Source of the DNA: Coffea arabica
Taxonomy: Eukaryota; Streptophyta; Magnoliopsida; Gentianales; Rubiaceae
DNA: 64,000 nucleotides
Direction: 5' to 3'
Assembly (NCBI RefSeq): GCF_036785885.1
Contig: NC_092326.1
Span: 39,332,287-39,396,286, forward strand
The notes beneath the pieces were generated by a model. The model was not told the origin of the DNA and made no database searches. It worked only from the letters and a program-made list of their open reading frames with translations. How positions within the stretch are numbered: position 1 is the stretch's first letter; the number at the start of each line of letters is the position of its first letter. Of the stretch, positions 50,901-64,000 are shown piece by piece. The position numbers and the translations under genes were made by a program.

Positions 50901-53900
50901 GTGTTTGATACACTTTAGGCCTTAAATTGTGTGTTGTCCCTACCTCTTATGGTATATGACATGTGATTGGGCAGTTGATTGTACTTTCTTTACCCGTTTG
51001 AATTCATGACGCCAGGGCACTTTACTACTTGTGGAAGACAAATTTTTTCCCCTTCTTGTTGTTATGTATTCTGCTTAAACTGCAATTGTCAAGCATGTGA
51101 ACTTGAATTTGCTTTGTTCTGGTATAGGTTGGGTACTGAAATTTGATTATAGAATTTGATAGATTTCTCATTGCACCATTATAGTTAGGCATACTGGTCA
51201 TTCTGTGCTAATTTTCTTAGTTTTACTTTCATCTAGGGGATCTGTGGTCAGGGTCTGAAGGTGGTGTGATTAAGACTTGGCCTTGGGAAGCTATTGAAAA
51301 GTCACTTTCTCTAACATCAGAGGAAAGGCATATGGCTTCTTTATTGGTAGAGAGGTCATATGTTGACCTGAGGAGCCAAGCCACCTTGAATGGTAGCTGC
51401 AATAGCATATTTACCACTGATATAAAGTTTATGTTGTCTGACCATTGCAGAGCAAAAGTGTGGACTGCTGGGTATCTTTCATTTGCGATTTGGTTAGTTT
51501 TCACTTTTTCCCTATCTGGATCAACTGCCCGTTTTAACATAATTCAGTTATTTATCCCTTTTCTGCATCATGTATTATGTTAATGAGCTGTTTCATGAGA
51601 CCTTACATATCAATTTACAAGCAACTGCTTATTTGGACAGCTAATTATATGCATTTGATATTTCTATATTCTTGTGTTTGCATGTCATGCTGGCGATACT
51701 ATTGATGATAGGTCGATGCTTCGGGTTCTTCAATTTCTATGACAGCTTTTTCATTTATTTGGATTTAAACCATAGTTTCCTATGATGAGTGTATGAAGTT
51801 GAACTACTGTCTTACCCAAAAGTTGAAGTTGTTGCTGTGGAGTGTTTTTTATTGTAGGCTTTAACCTATTCCTGGATGATGATTATAACTTTTTTCAGCA
51901 TGCATGAAATGTGCAAACTTGTAATTGGGGGGTGATGGCTAGAATTGAACGAGGTCTTTTGCTTGCTTTCATATGATACTGAGTTAGAACCTAGTCTTAA
52001 AGAGTTTAGTTTGTTGTAAATTCTTCCTTTCATTTTTCTTACTGTTCTCATGTTCAAATTTGCTGCAAGTTATAATTGACCTTCTTTCTAACTGATATTG
52101 TTATTTGTGGTGGACCAAGATGCTGTTTAAGTCATTTTTTCTTTACTATTTTTCTGTCTGGTGTCTACTATCTTCTTATAGTTGTCTTGTAATCTTCATG
52201 TGATTTGCTTTATCATCAGTGTACAAGAAGTGTTGTCTTGTAATGTTGTTACAAATTTGCTTCATCATCAATGTTATGGTTTTGCAGGGATTCTCGAACT
52301 AGGGAATTACTGAAAGTGTTCAATATAGATGGTCAGATTGACAACATGTCAGGTATACAAGATCAGATGATGGAGGAGGAGATTAGGTTGAGGTTTGTTT
52401 CTGGTTCAAAGAAGGAGAAGCCACAAAGTAACTTAAATTTCTTTCAGCGATCACGTAACGCTATTCTAGGAGCAGCTGACGCTGTTCGTCGAGCTGCAGT
52501 AAAAGGAGCTTTTGGAGAGGATAATAGAAGAACTGAAGCATTAGTTGCAACTATTGATGGAATGATTTGGACTGGATGCACTAATGGATTACTTGTGCAG
52601 TGGGATGGAAATGGAAATCGTCTGCAAGATTTCCAGTATCACTCGTATTCTATTCTGTCCCTTTGTACATTTGGGTCACATATATGGGTAGGTTATTGCA
52701 GTGGTACTATCCAGGTAGTAGATCTCAGTGGCAATCTGTTGGGAGGCTGGACAGCTCATAGAAGTCCAGTGATAGATTTGGCTGTTGGAGCTGGTTATGT
52801 TTTCACCTTGGCTAATCATGGTGGTATACGTGGATGGAGTATTACATCTCCAGGGCCACTGGATAGTATATTGTCTTCAGAGTTATCTGGGAGGGATTTT
52901 CTCTATACCAGAACGGAGAACTTAAAAATATTGGCTGGTACATGGAATGTTGGACAAGGAAGAGCTGCATATGATTCACTTATCTCCTGGATAGGTTCTG
53001 CATCTGTAGACAGTGACATTGTAGTCCTTGGATTGCAGGAAGTGGAAATGGGTGCTGGTTTTCTTGCAATGTCTGCTGCTAAAGAAACTGTAAGACACCT
53101 TACTTGCTGACTAGTTTCTTTTCTAGAATCAATTTGAATATATATCTTTACGGGGATTTTGTGTAACTATTATTGGTATCGTAATGCAGGTAGGGCTTGA
53201 GGGAAGTTCTGTTGGACAATGGTGGCTAGAAATGATAGGAAAAACCTTGGATGAAGGATCAACATTTGTGGGAGTTGGTTCCAGGCAGCTTGCAGGCTTG
53301 CTTATTTCTGTCTGGTAAGTATACTTGTAGATCGTATTGCTTTTTATTTTTATGGTGCGGAAGTCTCTGTCTGTTGGTTATTGCTATTGCATACTCTCCT
53401 CTTCTTGAACTTGAATTGTGGTTTTTGAGTGCTTGGGTTGGGGTGTTCTTCCATCATGCTGCATATGATGGGAACATTACTCTCAACTCTTGGTTGAGAG
53501 AAATTATGTCATCTTGGACTGATTATGTGACATTAGATAGGTTATACAGTTGTGACAGAGAAGATGTCTTCTTTTCCTATTGATATCGTTTTTCTCTTGT
53601 AGTTTGTTTTGTCTGTCTATATAATCAACTGAATATGCAGTGTGTCTTGCAAGAATGTAAAAAATTTAGTTCTTGGAATGTGCTTATGTTTACACCCCTC
53701 TCTCTCTCTCAATGAAAATTTTTTTCCTGGTTTTCCGAAGGTCCCTATTGTGTTTCTTCTTTTTGATGTTGTTGTTTGCTTGATTCTCTTGCCTAGCTTA
53801 TTGCATATAATGAATAAATTATGTTTCAGGATCAGAAACAGCATTAGAAGTCATGTAGGAGATGTTGATGTTGCAGCGGTTCCTTGTGGTTGGGGCCGTG

Positions 53901-56900
53901 CTATTGGGAACAAGGTATAGTTGTTTTTGTCCCTTCTACTGGTATATCCACCAGGCAAAGGGTGAACAATTTGATTCCATACTGATCTATGATAATAAGC
54001 TGGCCAATCAGGAAGAGGTTATGAGCACTTAATGGGATCTATAGTATCAGCCTGATTCTTAATATTTAGATGGTTTCTAAAGCTTGCCACTTCATTTTTC
54101 TTTTGCTGTTGGTTATAGTTGATGGCTTGCATATGCCAATATGTTGCCAAATTTACCTTAGGTACTGTTTGGATTGAAGGAATGGGAGGGAAAAGAAAGG
54201 AGAGGAATTGGAGGGATTTAGTTTTTGTTGGTTGGTTTGATTTGTGAAGTGTGAAAGGAAAGGGTTGGGAGGGAAAGGGAAGGAGAGGGTCTAGTTCTTT
54301 TGTTGAGTTATAGTTTCCGCCCAAAAGTGGGTGGAAACAGAGGGAAATGAAACAAATTTATTGAAATAATGTAAATTTTTTTAAAAGATCAATTTTTCTT
54401 ATCTTTTCTAGTAAATTAACACTTGATCTTTTCCTTTCCTTTCTTCTCCTTCCTCAATCCAAACAAAAATTCAGTATTTTGTTTTTTTTTTCCTTCCATA
54501 CTTGATCCAAACAAGATGGATGGAAATCACTTTCCTCAACTCTCCTTTCCTTTTTTTTTCCATTGGTATCCTTTCCTTTCATTTCCCTTCCTTTCCTTCA
54601 ATCCAAACACTGCCTTAGTGTCCCGTAGGGACTAATCGACAATGTGTATTATGAAAAAGTGCAAGCCACCTATTGCACCTTTATGTATATAATGATTTGT
54701 TAGATAGTTCGTCTATATTTCATAGGGAATGTCAAAGTAAGAAGTCTAGCAATGAATGCTTGGGATATTTCCATTGAACTTGTATTACATGCTTTTGATC
54801 TAACGGGCATGTTTTCCCTTTTTCCTTTAGGATAACTTCGTAGGGAAATATTAATTCTGGAAGAAGAAACTCATGGGTCTAACCTTTCATTTTCTGAGGA
54901 GTCTGTTTATTTTTCTGCTTCTTAGTTTGGTGCTTTATCTCTGTACAGGGAGCTGTTGGTTTGAGGATGAGGGTGTACGGTCGGATTTTTTGCTTTGTGA
55001 ATTGCCACTTTGCTGCACACTTAGAGGCTGTCAGTCGTCGTAATGCCGATTTTGATTATGTATATCGAACCATGGTTTTTAGTCGACCATCTGGTTCCTT
55101 GAATACTGCAGCTGGTATGATTATCACCTGTTACTCTCTTGCTTGCTCGCATACTCGATATACTTGTTTTGGCTTCGTAATTGCTTATGCTTGCCCTTGG
55201 TCTTGTGTTGCAGCTGGTGTCTCAACTGCAGTTCAAGTTGTTCGCAATGCTAATGTATGTGTATGTTAACTTTTTAGTTGCCCATCCTCAGAGTGTCTTT
55301 CTAAATTATATCCTTTTTATTTGACTGATGCAGTCTCATGTCTTTAAGTAACTTCTCATTGGTAAGCTTAAGGAAAAGTAATAATCCTCTATACCTGGCA
55401 GGTTACGGGTATATACTCTGTTGAGGGGATGCCAGAACTATCTGAGGCCGACATGGTTGTTTTTCTGGGTGACTTGAATTATAGGCTTGATGGTATATCT
55501 TATGATGAAGCAAGGGATTTTATTTCCCAAAGATGCTTTGACTGGCTTAGAGAGAAGGATCAATTGCGAGCAGAAATGAAAGCTGGCAATGTTTTCCAGG
55601 GGGTGCGGGAAGCTGTTATCAAATTTCCTCCTACATATAAATTTGAGAGGCATCAGGCTGGTTTATCAGGTAGCTTTTAGTAGAGATGTTAGCTTAGAGC
55701 AGCAGCCTGGCTGCATTTTTTTAACTTGAATGCTCCCTGGTACCTTGTGAGAAATTTTAAATGCTTTTTGAATGGTCAGAATGAAGTTGATCTGGATCTT
55801 ATTCCTTTTTAAGGTTATGATTCTGGTGAAAAGAAACGCGTTCCTGCCTGGTGTGACAGAATTATGTACCGTGACAGTCGTTCAGCTCCAGCGTCTCCTT
55901 GCAGCTTAGAATGTCCTGTAGTCTCATCTGTTTTGCAGTAAGTTTTCTGGAAGCATGTGTCTTTGGCATATGTATGCTGAACTTCCTGAATAACTAATAT
56001 TTGACCGCTTATTAAACCCACGGTGTCCTTTGGAGTGAAACAAGATGTCACCTCATACACAAGTTTCACGGTTTGTGTCTGGTGTTAATTTTTTTCAACT
56101 TTCATGTTGATCACCTTGTTTTTTTTCGTTTAGCATACTTCTGTGGGTTTACTGTACATGCTTCTCTCTCTCTCTCTCTGATGCGTGTATGTGACATGCA
56201 GAAGGCTCTGTATCCGAATGTCTTCATTGTATTTATCTGCTTGGAATTTACAGAGTTTTCTTCGTTTGTCTAGGTATGAAGCTTGCATGGATGTTACAGA
56301 CAGTGATCACAAGCCTGTCCGTTGCATATTCAGTGTGGAGATTGCTCGAGTTGATGAGTCTTTGAGGCGACAAGAGTTTGGAGAAATCATTGAATCCAAT
56401 GGGAAAATCAAGCAATTGCGAGAAGAACTATGTAGAATTCCAGAAGCAATTATGAGTACAAACAACATAATCCTTCAGAACCAGGATGTATCTATCTTGC
56501 GTATAACAAATAAATCTGGAAGGACGAAAGCTCTTTTCGAAATAATATGTGAAGGTCAGTCCACCATTAAGGATGATGGACAGGCATCCGATCATCGTCC
56601 TAGAGGTTCTTTTGGTTTCCCTCAGTGGCTTGAGGTAATTTCCTGTTAATATTATTGTTACCATTATTATTATTGCTACTAATACTATTACTATGATTAT
56701 TAGTATAATGGTTACTAATATTATTTATCATTCCTATTGTTTTAGTATTATTTTTACTATTACTATTGCTCATATATTTAAGTGTCTTCAAGGAAATCAT
56801 CTCTATTTTTTATGCTAAACCTTTTTGTGGTTGCAGTGATGGTCTCATTATTCTTTAGACTAGGTAGGGAAATTATCAGGCACTCATAAAACAGTTTTCC

Positions 56901-57896
56901 ACTTCTTATCATGATTTTTCCAAGACTCGCTTCTTTGTTTCAGTACAAATATGCTAATCGGTAGTGTGGTTTTTACTTTGATTCTCTCAGCATGTTATGC
57001 TTTTCATATGTGCTTGACATCTCTTCAACATAATCCATGTGTCATTTAGGCTTATTGTCCTTGGTAGCCTGCCTTTCAGGGTATAAAGTTTGGGGCTCTG
57101 GCCCTTATAGAATAAAGATGATGTTACTACATTATGTTTATCACAGTAATTGATTTCAGATATTTTAGGGCTGTGATTAGCGCAGTTGAAAATTACAAGG
57201 CTAAGATCCTTGAGCTTGTGATTTGCGGATGATGGTAGTTGCTGTATGCATTTAATGTCCTCCTTTGGCTGTCTATTGATTTTGAATTGTCAAGGTCCAA
57301 CTTAGCCAGTGACTTATTGATTCTGAATTGTTTTTTATTATTTTCCATTTTATAAGTTGCATATTCTCCTTTCTAAATGACCAAATTTCAATGGAATGTG
57401 ATTGAAAGGAAGTGTGCTATTTTTTTGGTCATGGAAATTGTCAAGTTGGAGCTGTATTTCTCCTAGCTACAGTTTTTTAATATCACAAAATTTCATGCCT
57501 GCTGGAAAAGTAATTAGTGTGCATTTTATGTTTAACCAGGTCACGCCAGCTGCTGGCATAATCAAACCTGATCATATTGCTGAGATTTCAGTCCATCATG
57601 AAGAATATCAGACACTGGAAGAGTTTGTTGATGGTACCCCACAGAATTCGTGGTGTGAAGATGCTAGGGATAAGGAAGTAATATTGGTAGTAAAGGTGCG
57701 CGGCAGCTTGTCAGCTGAGGCCAAAAGTCACCGAATTCGTGTGAGACACAGCTTTTCAGGCAAGCCTAGGCGTATGAATCAGAGAATAAATAATCCTAAG
57801 CCTCCCCCATCCAATGTCCTTTATCGATCTGAATTCCAGCGCCTTAGTGGCACCTCTGATGTTGTTGACCAACTAAGGAATCTGCACAGTCCTTGA
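47984..57896 (+). CDS. FRA3: FRA3-type WD40 / type II inositol polyphosphate 5-phosphatase
   Basis: Eleven exons: 47984-49013, 51237-51492, 52288-53089, 53190-53314, 53830-53914, 54949-55114, 55214-55254, 55402-55669, 55814-55937, 56274-56634, 57540-57896, giving 1204 residues. An acidic, disordered Ser/Pro-rich head precedes WD40-like repeats (about 200-620). The 5-phosphatase domain starts at LAGTWNVG (644-651) and keeps every hallmark: VVLGLQEV (674-681), [10 protein letters not shown] (783-792), GDLNYRL (858-864), PAWCDR (935-940) and SDHKPV (976-981). The C-terminal part (about 990-1190) matches the conserved FRA3 tail. Arabidopsis FRAGILE FIBER 3 dephosphorylates PI(4,5)P2 and inositol phosphates and is needed for actin organisation and secondary walls in fibres. 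Introns 1 and 5 carry MITEs. All motifs are intact. Confidence 0.93.
50069..50222. mobile_element. MITE, family A, in FRA3 intron 1
   Basis: Opens with gtttgtttggacaggagttt and closes with tcaatccaaacaaac, imperfect inverted ends. The family core is present (gtgatgtatatgagctaaaa, aggtgattg). It lies mid-intron, far from both splice sites. Very similar to 24319-24488. Confidence 0.75.
54161..54614. mobile_element. MITE, PIF/Harbinger (Tourist)-like, in FRA3 intron 5
   Basis: Terminal inverted repeats of 22 bases, about 90% identical: left GGTACTGTTTGGATTGAAGG(AA), right, inverted, GGCAGTGTTTGGATTGAAGG(AA). The target duplication TTA lies at 54158-54160 and 54615-54617, as expected for PIF/Harbinger. 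The left half is purine-rich (gggagggaaa) and the right half pyrimidine-rich (tttccttccttt), so it can fold back. 454 bp, no transposase. Confidence 0.88.
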
Positions 57897-59337
57897 ATGT
57901 GTAAGGCCATTCTAGTAAACCAAAAGTGCTGGTTGGTCCCTGCTCGTTCAAACCAATTTTGTCGTATTCTTCTCATGTACATACCTGCAGATATGGACAT
58001 GGGGACGCTCCATTCTCCTGCAGCATTTATCTCCTTGAGCATATTTTCATAACTAGAGTCAATCTGAAAATACATCTACCTTGTGAATTTTTGCCCTCCA
58101 ATATTTGGACCTTCCCGTCTGTTCATAGAATACCAAAATCCAGTGTGTCTCGAAGCTGTACCTTGTTAGTATATGACTGACTTGTTTGCTCTTTTGAAAT
58201 GCCTAGTTTGATACCTAGTCTTCTTGTACATCTGCAGAGAAAGTGAGGGCTCGAGAAGTGTTTTTAGTTGTTTCCAGCTCTCTGTATGGCCTGTCATTTT
58301 TTTTCTTTTTTCTTTTTGGTCCACAAAATATGTGACTTCTTAGTTGAAGCTGTATTGTAATCACAATTGTTTTGTGTGATAATATGTGACCAGGAAAGGT
58401 AGCCAGCATAGGAATTTTGGGTCGGATCATCTTGTGTAAAGAATGCTAATAATTTTTGTCAGACTTGAGTAATAACTTATGCTTTTTTTTTTTTTTTTTT
58501 ATTTTTAAATTTGGCTTTTCTTCATGTAATTCAAACTGCATTCTTATTTGTTTTTTCCTTTTTAAACCTGGAGCAGGAACATCATGAATTCTACTTAGCT
58601 CCATACACTAGTTTCTATCTTTTCAATATGACAACTTGCTCAAAGATTTGCTTGTGTACGGCCTATAGAAATGAAATGTTTTCATTTTGTTGATGAATGA
58701 TGGAAATAATGGGTTGGACCTGACTTTTCTAGCCATCATTTAAGGATGATCTGAATACTTTGACGCATCTCACATTTTGCTAAATGAATTTAAGAACATA
58801 AACTTGGATAAAATTGCTTTTTCTTGCTTGTTCATTTTGAGATAATACAATATGCTGGCTAAATTAGCATTCTCGTGGATTCATACAACCAATAAAAAAA
58901 AATAATAAAATTTCATTTTGACATCTACACTTTCGATGAGTATCCATATTAAGAATTTTGAAACTTTTACGTGTTTATGATGCAGGTAAAATATTATTTG
59001 AAATAAAAGCACTGTCCAAACAAACTCTTAGTAGCTCGATTAAAATATCTCTTGGAAAATCTCATCACTAACTCATTGGGAAGAACAAAAGTCAAACAAT
59101 TGAAATGGAACCATTCTTGAAAGCTTTATGATTCGATCTAACAAGTAACAACAATAAAAAAAAAAAAAAAAAAAAGGCACAAAGGAAAACCAAAGATGTT
59201 GAAACAACATATGATCACTTTGTACAGGCTACAGACTGTCGTTGCTTGCATTATTGCCTATAGAAACAACACCATAAACAACAAACTTCATACGCCATAC
59301 TTTATAGTTTATACCATCAATTTCTTGGGGTAAAAAA
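57897..59337. other. Region between FRA3 and the double-bond reductase gene
   Basis: About the first 500 bases are probably the FRA3 3' UTR. Long T (58482-58500) and A (59156-59176) runs occur. At 58965-59030 there is an end fragment of a family A MITE (gtgtttatgatgcaggtaaa ... ctgtccaaacaaac). The last 100 bases are the likely leader of the gene starting at 59338. Confidence 0.45.
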
Positions 59338-62897
<3,560 letters not shown>

Positions 62898-64000
62898 TAC
62901 AAATCACTACCACTGCCCCTCCTAGAAAATTGAACGCTTTTTGGTCTGCAATCGGATTATGAAATAACAATTCTCAGTACTTTGACCGAGATGAAAGTTC
63001 TTGATCTTCTTTTGAAGACACTTGTCTTGTTTCTCTGGAACACTTGTACAAGTTACCTCAGGTTGAAGAAATGTTGGAAATGCTCCTATATGATGTACAG
63101 ATAGATGGTCTTTTATGCTAAAAAGTAATGCATGCCTGGTATTCAGCAATGTGTATTATCTTTTTCAACTCGCATTGAATTTACAGCATCATTAACATCA
63201 AAAAAGGAGTTTGAGAATGAGTGTCATAACTTCTTCTTTTTGTTCTCTTTTTCTTTCTTGGTCTTCTTTCGTCCAAAGTTCATCAGAGCTTCCCTCGAGT
63301 AAAGGGGCACTAAGCAATTAATTAGCCAAAACTAATGAAACCACAAAGAACTTGTCAAGGACATTGTTAGCTGCACAAACGCATCAGAAAGGACGATTGA
63401 ACATAGTCACCCAAACCACAAAGTACTATTCATATAAACACAGGGTTGTAAAAGTTGTCCCAAATTATTATTATTTTTTTAGTTTTTAATAATTTGATCA
63501 AATAATAAATTCGCCATCTATTAGTTTGCTTTCTAAATTCTTTTTAGTGGTGAAAGAATCAAATATTTAATTGCACTTATTTTCTGATATATTTCCTTCA
63601 CTCATATATTGACTTGCCATCATCATTAATTAGAGTATATGTAATTGAATTACTAGATAAGATTCGACTGAAACTAATTATTAAGTTGTTACAATTTAGC
63701 TATTTTTAATATATTTAATTTTACCATTTGTCTTACCATTAGTATATTAAATTTTATAAAATAGTATTTTAAGTTCTTTTATAACAATTCTTGTTCAAAA
63801 AAATATAAAATTATAAAACATAAAAAGTGCCTGTGCGAATGCACAAAAAAGAAACTTGTTCCGCAGTATTTTCCACTCTAGTTCCTCACACACCTCATTC
63901 GCGCGCATTTTATTAACTTTTTCCCTGCATGTACGTTATTCATGTGTGCACGCCTTCCATCTTGAAATTCAACCACATTTATACTTTCACACGTGTCGAG
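62898..64000. other. 3' flank of the reductase gene
   Basis: The first few hundred bases are probably 3' UTR. From about 63450 the sequence is very AT-rich. No further gene starts within the window. Confidence 0.4.

Overview
This is nuclear DNA from a dicot plant. Coding exons are short and separated by AT-rich introns with clean GT-AG borders (one exception). Intergenic DNA is full of MITEs, SINEs, hAT elements and a decayed pararetrovirus copy. All six protein-coding genes have plant-specific or plant-typical products. I cannot name the species.

Layout, left to right: (1) 1202-3588 (+), a five-exon gene for a small basic Ser/Pro-rich protein of the BPP/'endochitinase A-like' type. (2) 10280-10936 (+), a one-exon LOB-domain gene that is clearly ASYMMETRIC LEAVES 2 (AS2/LBD6), with a long CT-rich leader and a likely 5'UTR intron. 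(3) 11-26.8 kb, about 16 kb without a convincing protein gene, holding MITEs, SINEs, microsatellites and one odd CT-rich, TATA-bearing tract at 19.3-20.8 kb. (4) 26857-32494 (+), a KORRIGAN-type membrane endo-1,4-beta-glucanase (GH9A). (5) 33222-39365 (-), a 14-exon beta-N-acetylhexosaminidase of the HEXO3 type, tail-to-tail with the glucanase. (6) 39.4-47.9 kb, a repeat block: an endogenous pararetrovirus remnant between direct repeats, one of which carries a hAT element nested in another hAT element. (7) 47984-57896 (+), an 11-exon FRA3-type WD40/inositol polyphosphate 5-phosphatase. (8) 59338-62897 (+), a five-exon NADPH-dependent alkenal/double-bond reductase.

The gene order AS2 - KOR2 - HEXO3 - FRA3 - double-bond reductase matches the Arabidopsis chromosome 1 cluster At1g65620, At1g65610, At1g65590, At1g65580 and At1g65560 as I remember it, so the window is an ancestral dicot block expanded by transposons. 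Several products act at the wall or apoplast: KOR in cellulose synthesis, HEXO3 in N-glycan trimming, FRA3 in phosphoinositide control of actin and secondary walls. AS2 is a leaf-polarity regulator. Nothing indicates that they form a co-regulated cluster.

I found no convincing undescribed gene system. The best leads are the three-level nested insertion with exact 8-bp target duplications, a GC-AG intron in HEXO3, a tandem splice acceptor with a built-in stop in the first gene, the transposon block ending about 300 bp before FRA3, and the unexplained 19.3-20.8 kb tract. Exon borders were derived by reading splice sites and keeping the family's protein frame. Each multi-exon model sums to a whole number of codons.
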